This document shows positions 8,797-16,105 of a DNA stretch of 64,000 bases, one piece after another. This DNA comes from Thermoactinospora rubra. Lineage in GTDB: Bacteria; Actinomycetota; Actinomycetes; Streptosporangiales; Streptosporangiaceae. The notes beneath the pieces were generated by a model. That model worked only from the letters and a program-made list of their open reading frames with translations, was not told the origin of the DNA and searched no databases. The position numbers and the translations under genes are program-made. Within the stretch, counting starts at the first letter, position 1. Every line of letters starts with the position of its first letter. The DNA lies in contig NZ_KZ084334.1 of NCBI RefSeq assembly GCF_002093975.1, positions 64,158 to 128,157 on the forward strand, given 5' to 3'.

Positions 8797-10182
8797 TCAG
8801 CGGGCGCCGACGGCGTTCACCGACACGTTGCCGGGCAGCGGGATGTAGGGGAACGTCGCGCCGATGGGCTTGTCGTTCCGGTCGACCTTGTCGGTCAGCG
8901 CGGGGATCGGCTTGCCGCCGGCAGCCGCGCCCGCGACCGCCTGCAGCGCGATGTCGACGACGTCGTCGCCCAGGCGGCGCCCGTTGGGGAAGCCCTGCAG
9001 GTCACCCGCGAGCACGCCCAGCCGGTTGGGGTTCGCGGCGGGCGGGACGGCCATGTTGAGCCGCAGCATCTCGGCCGGGCGCAGCCTGCCCGCGTCCTTG
9101 TTGAGCGTCTGGGAGTTCAGGTCGGCCTTGATCGGGCCGTTGCCCTTGGCGATGCCGGTCAGGAAGATCTCGACCAGGTCGCGGCGCGGGGTCCGGGGCG
9201 CCTTGATCCCGTAGATCTTCTCCAGCAGCCGGGCGACCTCCGGGTCGGTGACCCGCTTGACGACCGCCGGGACGCCGGCGTCCTGGTGCGGCGGCAGCGC
9301 GTTGAAGGCGTCCTTGAGCCCGGCGGGCACCACGACCTCGTTGACCAGCGGGTTGCCCAGGCGGGAGACCTGGACGTAGCCGCGCGGGCCCCACTTGTCG
9401 GTCGTGGACCAGACGCCGATGACCGGGTTGCGCCCGACGTCGCCCTTGAGCGCGAGGTCCTTGGCCGGGACCTGCAGGGCCAGGGTGTGGACGTTGTAGC
9501 CGCGCATGGTGTCCTGGCCGACCTCGGACAGGTTGCCGCCGTACAGCAGGTCGAAGACGCGCAGGTCCAGGAAGAACGCCTCGTCGGACTGGCCGGCGAA
9601 GGCCTTGCCGCCGCCGCGCAGGGCGGTGATGGACTGGCTGCGCAGCGCGCCGTAGTCCGGCATCGAGGCCGGGCCGACGTTGCTCGGGGCGACGACGCCG
9701 TTGGAGACCAGCGTCCGGGATCCGTGCGGGGTGACCCGCTTGAGCGTGTAGCGCTGACGGAACAGCAGGTCGGGATCGCCCAGCGAGGTCACGGGCCCCT
9801 TGGCGTACAGGAAGGTGGAGTTTCCGCGCCTGTCCTCGTCGCGGAAGGTCCACTCGTAGGTGATGTCCGGCCTGGCGTCGCCGTCGTTGTCGATCTTGAT
9901 GTTGTAGCGCGACCTGGTGTCGAAGGTGTAGAAGTTCGGGCCTCCGTTGGGCTCCTGGAAGGGGATCCAGTTGGCGATCAGGGTCACCGTGTCCGGCTTG
10001 TCCGGGCTGACGAACGCATAGACGTCGGTGTTGTCGTTGCGCGGGTCGCCCGCGATCATCGGAGCCTCGCGGTGCGAGGAGGCCGTGCCGCTCTCGGCGC
10101 GGAACAGGGCCGGCGCCGAGGCGGCCACGAGCACCGCGACACCCAGCCCGATGACGGCGCGCCGGTTGATCCGGAGTTCCAT
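8797..10182 (-). CDS. Secreted DUF4331 protein
   Basis: 461 residues from the ATG at 10182, chosen because AAAGGA lies about 7 bases upstream; a longer in-frame start at 10251 has no such site and would run into the promoter. A signal peptide (INRRAVIGLGVAVLVAASAPAL) precedes SSHREAPMIAGDPRNDNTD, the hallmark start of DUF4331, and the rest (NTDVYAF, FYTFDTRSRYNIKIDNDGD) fits the family throughout. DUF4331 proteins are secreted and of unknown function. It is the first gene of an operon with a TPR protein and metal exporter and has a SigK-like promoter upstream, opposite the sigK gene itself. Confidence 0.85.
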   Translation of the reverse strand: MELRINRRAVIGLGVAVLVAASAPALFRAESGTASSHREAPMIAGDPRNDNTDVYAFVSPDKPDTVTLIANWIPFQEPNGGPNFYTFDTRSRYNIKIDNDGDARPDITYEWTFRDEDRRGNSTFLYAKGPVTSLGDPDLLFRQRYTLKRVTPHGSRTLVSNGVVAPSNVGPASMPDYGALRSQSITALRGGGKAFAGQSDEAFFLDLRVFDLLYGGNLSEVGQDTMRGYNVHTLALQVPAKDLALKGDVGRNPVIGVWSTTDKWGPRGYVQVSRLGNPLVNEVVVPAGLKDAFNALPPHQDAGVPAVVKRVTDPEVARLLEKIYGIKAPRTPRRDLVEIFLTGIAKGNGPIKADLNSQTLNKDAGRLRPAEMLRLNMAVPPAANPNRLGVLAGDLQGFPNGRRLGDDVVDIALQAVAGAAAGGKPIPALTDKVDRNDKPIGATFPYIPLPGNVSVNAVGAR

Positions 10183-10241
10183 GGTCGGTCCTTTCGTGAT
10201 TGGTTCGCAGGTGAGGTTCCGGCCGGGAGTCCTCGGGTGCC

Positions 10242-10269
10242 TATTCGTCACCGCCGCCGCGGTGGATGG
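10242..10269 (-). promoter_or_regulatory. SigK-type promoter of the DUF4331 operon
   Basis: On the minus strand CCATCC (10269-10264), a 16-base spacer and CGAATA (10247-10242). This resembles the ECF SigK promoter pattern known from mycobacteria, and the matching sigma factor gene is divergent. Confidence 0.65.
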
Positions 10270-10283
10270 GCGCCGAGGCGTCC

Positions 10284-10311
10284 CAATCCGGAATCTCCTC
10301 GGCCGCGAATG
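10284..10311 (+). promoter_or_regulatory. SigK-type promoter of sigK-rskA
   Basis: CAATCC (10284-10289), a 16-base spacer and CGAATG (10306-10311), the same architecture as the opposing DUF4331 promoter. It implies autoregulation of the sigma factor. Confidence 0.55.
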
Positions 10312-10376
10312 TCTGTCAGGCGACTTCGTCGCGGGCAGGGCCGGTCATGGTCAGCCGAGCGCGGGACGGGAGAGAC

Positions 10377-10967
10377 ATGGGGCCTGAGAACGAGCCACGC
10401 GGGGAACGTGCGGAGCACGCCCCGGCGGGGCTGGAGCGATGGCTGGCGGCCGTGGCGCGCGGCGACCGGCCGGCGTTCGAGCGGTTGTACGAGGCGGTGG
10501 CCCCGAAGGTGTACGGCCTGGTGCTGCGGGTCGTGCGGGATCGGGCGCTGAGCGAGGAGGTCGCCCAGGAGGTGCTCGTGGAGGTGTGGCGCAGCGCGGC
10601 ACGCTACGATCCGCGCCGGGGATCGGCGCTGGCCTGGGTGATGACGATCGCGCATCGCCGGGCCGTCGACCGGGTGCGGTCGGCACAGGCGGGCAGCGAC
10701 CGGGAGGAGCGGGTGGCCCGCATGGAGGTCCACCGGCCCTACGACGAGGTGGTCGAGTCGGTGGAGGCCCGGCTGGAGCGGGAACGGCTGCGGCGCTGCC
10801 TGGAGGGCCTGACGCCCCTGCAGCGCGAGTCGGTGACCCTGGCCTACTACGGTGGGTACTCCTATCGGGAGGTCGCCGAGCTGGTGAGGTCGCCGCTGCC
10901 GACGGTCAAGACACGCATGCGCGACGGGCTGATCCGGCTGCGTGACTGCCTGGGGGTGGAGCGATGA
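10377..10967 (+). CDS. sigK: ECF RNA polymerase sigma factor, SigK-like
   Basis: 196 residues from the ATG at 10377, preceded by GGGAGAG; the earlier in-frame start at 10266 lies inside the probable promoter. Sigma-70 region 2 spans about 20-95 (FERLYEAVAPKVYGLVLRVV, SALAWVMTIAHRRAVDRVR) and region 4 about 140-190 (LTPLQRESVTLAYYGGYSY, then a helix-turn-helix). It directs RNA polymerase to a small regulon; the divergent DUF4331 operon is the likely target. Its stop overlaps the anti-sigma gene by 4 bases, the usual coupling that keeps sigma and anti-sigma balanced. Assignment to the SigK group rests on the RskA-type partner and promoter form. Confidence 0.85.
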   Translation: MGPENEPRGERAEHAPAGLERWLAAVARGDRPAFERLYEAVAPKVYGLVLRVVRDRALSEEVAQEVLVEVWRSAARYDPRRGSALAWVMTIAHRRAVDRVRSAQAGSDREERVARMEVHRPYDEVVESVEARLERERLRRCLEGLTPLQRESVTLAYYGGYSYREVAELVRSPLPTVKTRMRDGLIRLRDCLGVER

Positions 10968-11677
10968 GGCCGGACCCGCACACGCTGGCCGGCGCCTACG
11001 CGCTGGACGCCATCGACGACGATCTCGAACGGCGCCGCTTCGAGCAGCACCTGGCCGAGTGCGCGGAGTGCGCGCACGAGCTGGCGACGTTCGCCGAGAC
11101 CGCGGCCCGGCTCGGCCAGGCGATGGCCGTCGAGCCCCCGCCCGGCCTGCGCGCGAACGTCATGGCCGCCATCGGCCAGGTGCGCCAGCTGCCCCCGGCC
11201 GTCGCGTCGCCCGGCGCCCGCCGCCGGCGGATCGGCTGGGCGCCGTGGCTGGCCGCGGTGGCGGCCGTCGCCGCCGTCGTGCTGGCCGTGGTGGCGGTGC
11301 GCGCCCAGGACCAGGTCGAACGGCTCGAGGCCGCCAACCGGCAGGTCGCCGCCGCGCTCGCGGCGCCCGACGCCCGCGTGGCCACCGCCGCGGCGGAGCG
11401 GGGCGGCCGCGGCACGGTGGTGATCTCCCGGGAGGAGGGCCGGCTGGTGTTCGTCGCCGAGGGCCTGCCGGCACTGCCCGAGGACCGCACCTACCAGGTG
11501 TGGCAGATCGCCCCCGGCCGCATCCGGTCCGCCGGGCTGGTCGGCGCCGAGGCGGCCACGATGGTGCTCGCCCCCGCCCCCGGGGTGTCCTCGGTCGGCG
11601 TGACGGTCGAACCCGCGGGCGGCTCGCCGCAGCCCACCGGCACGCCGTTGCTGCTGGTGGAGGTGCCCGCCACCTGA
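10964..11677 (+). CDS. rskA: Membrane anti-sigma factor, RskA family
   Basis: 237 residues. The N-terminal cytoplasmic part has the zinc anti-sigma motif His29-x3-Cys33-x2-Cys36; a single membrane helix lies at about 91-110 (WAPWLAAVAAVAAVVLAVV); the extracytoplasmic part matches the RskA domain (RTYQVWQIAPGRIRSAGL). It should bind and hold the sigma factor at the membrane until regulated proteolysis releases it. It overlaps sigK by 4 bases and is followed by a hairpin terminator. Confidence 0.88.
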   Translation: MRPDPHTLAGAYALDAIDDDLERRRFEQHLAECAECAHELATFAETAARLGQAMAVEPPPGLRANVMAAIGQVRQLPPAVASPGARRRRIGWAPWLAAVAAVAAVVLAVVAVRAQDQVERLEAANRQVAAALAAPDARVATAAAERGGRGTVVISREEGRLVFVAEGLPALPEDRTYQVWQIAPGRIRSAGLVGAEAATMVLAPAPGVSSVGVTVEPAGGSPQPTGTPLLLVEVPAT

Positions 11678-11688
11678 TCCGGCTCAGC

Positions 11689-11715
11689 GCTCGCGGCGCC
11701 CGCCGGGCCGCGAGC
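11689..11715 (+). terminator. Terminator after rskA
   Basis: Perfect 9-bp stem GCTCGCGGC/GCCGCGAGC with a 9-base loop, 11 bases after the rskA stop. Confidence 0.6.
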
Positions 11716-12100
11716 CCATCGCCTGGGCCGCCGCGACGGCCGAGCTCCTCCGGGCCGCTCCCCCGCGAGCCGCTACTGGGTTATTGGGAAATATTGGAGT
11801 TCATGGCGTGTTGTGGCTTTCTCGCCGTGTGCGGGTAAAAATACGCTCGCGGCTCCACTGCGGACGCCGGCTCGAAAACGTGGCGGACTGGGAGCGTTGA
11901 CACCCTAGGTCCAGCAGGGCTTCGCGGAAGCCCGCGGCAATCCGCCGGCGCCGATAACATGAACATCCCTCGAACTCCACGTCAAACCCCCTCCAATGTT
12001 CTGTTTATCGCAACGTATGCGGCGTTCCATGGGATAGTGTTCTATTTGTCCATATCGAGGCGAGCTCCCGCACTGGGGAGTTCGCAAGAGGGGGAAATTT
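11716..12100. other. Intergenic region upstream of the Arg/Trp-rich peptide gene
   Basis: About 385 bases, partly AT-richer than the surroundings. It holds an 11-codon ORF at 11803-11838 (MACCGFLAVCG, GGAG six bases upstream), a TTGACA at 11897-11902 without a convincing -10 partner, and a CTCCC/GGGAG hairpin at 12065-12080. I see no other gene. The promoter of the downstream peptide should lie here but cannot be fixed. Confidence 0.4.
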
Positions 12101-12226
12101 ATGGACCTGACCGGCTTCCCCACCCGCTGGGATGACGGGGGAGACAGCTACCGACGTCGCCGCAGGTATTGGAGGCGCCGCCGCAGGCACACCCACGGAT
12201 GGTGGTGGCGGCGGCAGTGGTGGTAA
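12101..12226 (+). CDS. 41-residue Arg/Trp-rich cationic peptide
   Basis: A short ORF with a near-ideal ribosome site (GAGGGGG about 6 bases before ATG) and its own strong terminator. The peptide starts with an acidic part (WDDGGDS, residues 10-16), then two runs of five Arg separated by Tyr-Trp (18-29), then HTHG, and ends WWWRRQWW. It has 13 Arg, 7 Trp and 4 Asp, a net charge near +9, and no signal peptide or Cys. I do not recognise a family. The composition is like membrane-active or nucleic-acid-binding peptides; a RiPP precursor with the Trp-rich end as core is possible but no maturation enzyme is adjacent. A trp attenuator is unlikely because no trp gene follows. Confidence 0.65.
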   Translation: MDLTGFPTRWDDGGDSYRRRRRYWRRRRRHTHGWWWRRQWW

Positions 12227-12259
12227 ACCGCCGAGATCTGACCGGCTGACCGTCGGATT

Positions 12260-12293
12260 CCTCCCCGCCCGGGCCTGTGCCCGGGCGGGGAGG
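12260..12293 (+). terminator. Very strong terminator of the peptide gene
   Basis: Perfect 15-bp arms (CCTCCCCGCCCGGGC and its complement) with a CTGT loop, then TCGTTTC. It lies 33 bases after the peptide stop and supports a monocistronic transcript. Confidence 0.85.
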
Positions 12294-12821
12294 TCGTTTC
12301 AGCCGGCGTCAGCGTGCGACTCCCTCGCGCGTAACACCTTCAGTAAAACTTTCAACATCTTTGGACATGTCTGTCATTATTGGGCAATCGCCTGCGGCCG
12401 ATCGGATACCCTACCGCGCGCTCGCGCGCCGGCCCAAAGGTCGCCACCGCGTTTTCGCGGGCGAAACCTGAACCTTTTAACGGCGGTTTTCCAACCCGCG
12501 GCAAGGACGGCGGGCCAGCCCGTCCTGCGCGAAAAGAACAACGGCGAAGAAGCGCAGTGCATGGGCACGCGCCCCTCCAGTCTGACGGCCAGGCCCGGAT
12601 CCGGCACGGTGATGCCGGGAAACCCGCACCGGAGGCCACGCATCGTGTAGCGCAACGACCCTGGTCCGGCCTCGAGGACGGCGCCATCGCCAGGGGCCGG
12701 AGCCGTTCACGGCTCGCCGCCGGCTCGAGGGTCACGCCAGGTGATTAGTAGGAAGCTTTACTAACTAATCTGAGGCGGGCACTATAGAGCACGGCCGTCC
12801 CCTCACCCCCGGGAGTCACCC
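12294..12821. other. Long non-coding stretch before the lyase gene
   Basis: About 530 bases with no ORF that has actinomycete codon pattern plus a ribosome site. It contains the inverted repeat at 12743-12770 and a TATAGA at 12784 that could be a -10 box for the lyase gene. Parts (for example 12580-12640) could fold, but I could not match a known riboswitch. Confidence 0.35.
12743..12770. promoter_or_regulatory. Inverted repeat, candidate operator of the lyase gene
   Basis: GATTAGT and ACTAATC arms flank a centre containing AAGCTT, within an otherwise GC-rich context and 13 bases before TATAGA. Palindromes of this kind occur upstream of secreted hydrolase genes in actinomycetes; the binding protein is unknown. 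Confidence 0.45.
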
Positions 12822-13817
12822 ATGACACGCCGCCTGGGCGCCTTAGCGCTGGCCGCCGCCGTCCTCGCCGTCTCCTCCCCGCCCGCCCACGCCGCGCCCA
12901 CGTGGCAGCTGCGCTGGGCGCCCGACCCGGCCACCGTCGGGCTGCGCGCCTTCGAGACCGTCGAGGACGATCGCGCCGATTCCCATCCAGCCGGTCAGCC
13001 GCACATCAAGGTGTCCGGCAACGCCTACCGCTTCGACATGCACATGGTCGACCGGGACACCTCCACCGACCGCCAGCGCCAGGAGGTCACCGGCAACCGG
13101 ATCTCCTCCACCGCCCACCTCCAGTGGAGGCTCGGCGAGACCTGGCGAGTCACCTACTCGATGTACATTCCCAGCTCGCTCAAGGCCACGACGACCTTCA
13201 CGCACATCATGCAGACCAAGCAGCCCGGAACCGGCACCTCGCCGATCACGGTGACCTCGCTGCGCCGGGTCAACGGCGTGCAGACCATCGAGCACAAGAT
13301 CTTCGCCGGGAACATCCTGGTCGGCCGGACCAACCTGGAGCCGCTGCAGAACAAATGGATCGACGTGGAGTACGAGATCAAGATCGGAGACGGCGCCGCC
13401 GGCGCGGTCCGCTGGGTACTGCGCAGCGGGGGCACCACGATCCTGGACGCCGCCAAGACCGGCGTGGATACCTTCCTGGCCGATCGCGTGCGGCCCAAGT
13501 GGGGCATCTACCGCTCCCTGGGCGACACGTCCGGCTCCCTCCAGGACACCTACCTGCTGCTGCGTGACATGCGCGCCTACCAGCTGGCCGGCGGTGGCGC
13601 CTCGCCGACACCCAGCCCGACGCCGACCGCCACCTCCGGGCCGACCCCTTCGCCCACCCCGACGCAGACCGGCGCGACCGGCTGGAAGGCGGGCACCGCC
13701 TACGCCGTTGGCGCCCTGGTCACCTACAACGGCGTCACGTACCGCTGCCTCCAGGCGCACACCGCCCAGATCGGCTGGGAACCGCCCGGCACCCCTGCCC
13801 TGTGGCAGCGCCGATGA
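12822..13817 (+). CDS. Secreted heparin-lyase-I-like polysaccharide lyase with CBM5/12
   Basis: 331 residues. A signal peptide ends near AHAAP (about 26). The catalytic part (27-250) resembles the jelly-roll polysaccharide lyase family of heparin lyase I/glucuronan lyase type (WRLGETWRVTYSMYIP, FTHIMQTKQ, KWIDVEYEIKIG). A Pro/Thr/Ser linker (about 255-285) leads to a C-terminal chitin-binding CBM5/12 module (GWKAGTAYAVGALVTYNG, YRCLQAHTAQIGWEPP). Such enzymes cleave uronic-acid glycans by beta-elimination; the chitin-type module suggests a fungal or arthropod target. The substrate is inferred. It has its own upstream region with an operator-like palindrome and is not in an operon. Confidence 0.75.
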   Translation: MTRRLGALALAAAVLAVSSPPAHAAPTWQLRWAPDPATVGLRAFETVEDDRADSHPAGQPHIKVSGNAYRFDMHMVDRDTSTDRQRQEVTGNRISSTAHLQWRLGETWRVTYSMYIPSSLKATTTFTHIMQTKQPGTGTSPITVTSLRRVNGVQTIEHKIFAGNILVGRTNLEPLQNKWIDVEYEIKIGDGAAGAVRWVLRSGGTTILDAAKTGVDTFLADRVRPKWGIYRSLGDTSGSLQDTYLLLRDMRAYQLAGGGASPTPSPTPTATSGPTPSPTPTQTGATGWKAGTAYAVGALVTYNGVTYRCLQAHTAQIGWEPPGTPALWQRR

Positions 13818-13965
13818 CGTCGAACCGCCGGGATCCGGCCCGGCCTACCACGACCGCACGCCGCAGCGCGTGGAGGAGCCGATCGTGCGCCGCGTTTGCC
13901 AGGTACGGCGCGCCGCCTACGATGGGTAGGGCCCAAGCCCCCTCTGCGATGTCACGGCGAGCGAG

Positions 13966-14151
13966 ATGTTTGAGATCATCGAGGCCCTGGTGCCTCCCAC
14001 GGTTGTGGCCATCGTCGTCATCCTCGGCGTGCGCGCTGTCCTGAAGAAGGAGCGCGCGGACCGGGCCCAGGAGGCGGCGGGCCGGAAGGCGGCCCAGAAG
14101 GCGGCACGCCCTCCTTCCGACCCGGGCGGCGACGGCGCGGGAGCCGGGTGA
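13966..14151 (+). CDS. Small single-pass membrane protein
   Basis: 61 residues. One hydrophobic helix (about 8-24, VPPTVVAIVVILGVRAVL) is followed by a Lys/Arg/Ala-rich tail with heptad-like charge pattern and a Gly-rich end. No family recognised. Only a weak GCGAG precedes the ATG. It converges on the monooxygenase gene with a 13-base gap. Confidence 0.45.
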   Translation: MFEIIEALVPPTVVAIVVILGVRAVLKKERADRAQEAAGRKAAQKAARPPSDPGGDGAGAG

Positions 14152-14164
14152 CGGCGTCAGGGCG

Positions 14165-15334
14165 TCATGCCCGGCCGCCGGTGATCAGGCGGTGCCCGCC
14201 CGGCGTGAGGGACCTGAGGAACAGCCGGTCCGCGCCGGGGAGGGCGGCCAGGCGCAGCAGCCAGTCGCGCATGACGATGCGCAGGCCGCTGGAGGGGGCC
14301 AGCCACTCGATGAACCGGCGCCCGAACGCCTGGGTCTCGGCGATGACCGGCCGCATGCGCCGCTGGTAGCGGTCCAGGGCGGCGGCCAGATCGGCGGCGC
14401 GCCCATCGACCGGCTCGCCGGTCAACTCGTCGGCCAGGACCCAGGCGGCGGCCATCCCCAGCGAGGCGCCGTGGCCGGCGAACAGCGAGACCGCCTGGCA
14501 GGCGTCGCCGACCAGGACGACCCGGCCACGGCTCCACCGCTCGATCTCGATCTGCGTGACCTGGTCGTAGTACAGGTCCGCGGGGACCCGGTCGAGCACC
14601 TCGGGCAGGATCCACCCCAGGGGGCCGAAGTGGTCGCGCAGCGCGGCGGCCGGATCGGCCGGAAGCGCGGGATCGGGCTCGCGGCGCAGGAACAGCAGCG
14701 CGAGCCGGCCGCCGCGCAGCGCGTAGGCCCCGGCCATCGACCCCGGCACGGTGAGCATCTGGTACCGCATGCCGATCTGCTCGCTGAGCCGTTCGTCGGC
14801 GATGACGTAGGCGGCCACGTGGTGCCCGAGGTAGCGCTCGAAGCGCTCCTCGGAGCCGAAGGCGAGCCCGCGGACGACGGAATGGGCGCCGTCGGCGCCG
14901 ACCAGCAGGTCCACCTCGCGATGGGTGCCGTCGGTCAGCCGCACCTCCACGCCGTCTTCGTGCCGGTCGACGGCGGCGACGCCGGTGCCGTACCAGATCT
15001 TGGCGTGCACGCCGTCGGCTATCGCCCGGGCCAGATCGACGCGGAGCAGGCTGACCAGCCGGTCGAAGCCGGAGGGCACCCGCGCGCCGCTGGTCCGGCG
15101 GCCGTGCCGGTCGACGTACCGCAGCTCGTTGATCTGGTAGCCGACCTCGCGCAGGCGGCCGTCGATGCCCATCCGCCGGGCGATCTCGTACCCGGCGCCG
15201 TAGAAGTCGATCATGTAGCCGCCCTCGCGGAACGCCGGTGCGCGCTCGACCAGCTCCACCTCCCATCCGGCGCGCTCCAGATGCCAGGCCAGCGTCAGGC
15301 CCGCGATTCCCGCCCCGCAGATGAGAACCCTCAC
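14165..15334 (-). CDS. FAD-dependent monooxygenase (PHBH-like aromatic hydroxylase fold)
   Basis: 389 residues from the GTG at 15334, chosen because AGGAGGT lies 6-8 bases upstream and the FAD-binding strand begins immediately (VRVLICGAGIAGLTLAWHLE). The second FAD signature DLLVGADGAHSVVRG and the GD motif VVLVGDACQAVSLFAGHGAS are present, so this is a complete single-component flavin hydroxylase. These enzymes oxygenate aromatic or polyketide compounds with NAD(P)H, or confer drug resistance by such modification. The TetR gene next to it and two matching operator sites indicate substrate-induced control. Confidence 0.85.
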   Translation of the reverse strand: MRVLICGAGIAGLTLAWHLERAGWEVELVERAPAFREGGYMIDFYGAGYEIARRMGIDGRLREVGYQINELRYVDRHGRRTSGARVPSGFDRLVSLLRVDLARAIADGVHAKIWYGTGVAAVDRHEDGVEVRLTDGTHREVDLLVGADGAHSVVRGLAFGSEERFERYLGHHVAAYVIADERLSEQIGMRYQMLTVPGSMAGAYALRGGRLALLFLRREPDPALPADPAAALRDHFGPLGWILPEVLDRVPADLYYDQVTQIEIERWSRGRVVLVGDACQAVSLFAGHGASLGMAAAWVLADELTGEPVDGRAADLAAALDRYQRRMRPVIAETQAFGRRFIEWLAPSSGLRIVMRDWLLRLAALPGADRLFLRSLTPGGHRLITGGRA

Positions 15335-15358
15335 GAGGGCACCTCCTGAACATTCGCC

Positions 15359-15374
15359 TTGGACGTTCGCCCAA
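15359..15374. promoter_or_regulatory. TetR operator upstream of the monooxygenase
   Basis: TTGGACGTTCGCCCAA matches the core of the palindrome before the tetR gene at 13 of 14 central positions when read on the other strand. It lies 25 bases before the monooxygenase start. Confidence 0.6.
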
Positions 15375-15435
15375 TACGGTGACGATATGCCTCCCCCGGT
15401 GCGTCGTGCAAATGGTTCGCTCGAGCCGGCGGCGG

Positions 15436-16020
15436 TCAGGCCTCGTCCTCCGGCTCCGCCCGCAGCATGGCGCGGAGCGGGCCGGCCAGCGCGGTGAGGT
15501 CCAGGCCGGGGTCCAGGGCCCGGTGCAGCACCAGGCCGTCGACGACGGCGGCGAGCAGCACGGCCGCCGCCTCCGCGTCTCCCGCGTGCCCGCACGATCG
15601 CAGCCACGAGACGACGGCCCGGCGGAAGTCGGCCATGATGGCGTGCAGCTCGGCACGCAGCGCGGGGACGCGGCTGGAGGCCAGGTACGTCTCCGCGACC
15701 AGGAGCGAGGCCGGATCCGTGCCGGTGTAGGCACCCAGCCGGTCCAGCAGCCAGTCGAGCCCGCCGCCGAGGTCGCGCTGCTCGGCCAGCCCGGCGGCGA
15801 GCTGGTCGACCAGGTCGCGGGCGAAGCTCACGGAGGCGGCGACCAGCAGGTCGGTCACCGAGGCGAAGTGGTAGTGGACCACTCCCGGCGCCACGCCGGC
15901 CCGCTCGGCGACCATGCGGGTGGACACGCCGCTCCAGCCCGCCTCGCCGATGAGGGCGACCGCGGCTTCGAAGAGCCGCTGCCGCGTCGCCTTGCCGCGC
16001 TCCGCAGCCGTTTGCACCAT
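15436..16020 (-). CDS. TetR-family transcriptional repressor
   Basis: 194 residues. The N-terminal helix-turn-helix (about 10-55) is typical: RQRLFEAAVALIGEAGWSG then RAGVAPGVVHYHF. The C-terminal ligand-binding domain is helical and unspecific. It lies upstream of the monooxygenase on the same strand, and near-identical operators precede both genes, so it most likely represses both and itself until a ligand binds. Confidence 0.85.
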   Translation of the reverse strand: MVQTAAERGKATRQRLFEAAVALIGEAGWSGVSTRMVAERAGVAPGVVHYHFASVTDLLVAASVSFARDLVDQLAAGLAEQRDLGGGLDWLLDRLGAYTGTDPASLLVAETYLASSRVPALRAELHAIMADFRRAVVSWLRSCGHAGDAEAAAVLLAAVVDGLVLHRALDPGLDLTALAGPLRAMLRAEPEDEA

Positions 16021-16053
16021 CGGACGTCTCCCGCGCAGCCGCTCTGGACATGT

Positions 16054-16075
16054 GATCTGGGCGTACGTCCAGATC
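16054..16075. promoter_or_regulatory. TetR operator, 22-bp palindrome
   Basis: GATCTGG and CCAGATC arms flank GCGTACGT; 20 of 22 positions are symmetric. It lies 34 bases before the tetR start and shares its core with the site at 15359. Confidence 0.7.
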
Positions 16076-16105
16076 CTAGCCGCGCGGGCGGCTTCGCCGT
16101 TCCGG

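Noticed and set aside
12101..12293. Trp-codon-rich leader as a trp attenuator
   Set aside because: The hairpin has no visible alternative antiterminator and no tryptophan gene follows; the Arg runs are not explained by this role.
12132..12650. Gly-rich 172-codon ORF overlapping the Arg/Trp peptide
   Set aside because: It runs through the strong terminator at 12260-12293, lacks a ribosome site and has no protein-like segments.
12560..12660. Possible cobalamin-type riboswitch (GCCGGGAAACCCG, then GGAGGCCACGC)
   Set aside because: The conserved B12-box elements are not present in order and no cobalamin or transport gene follows.
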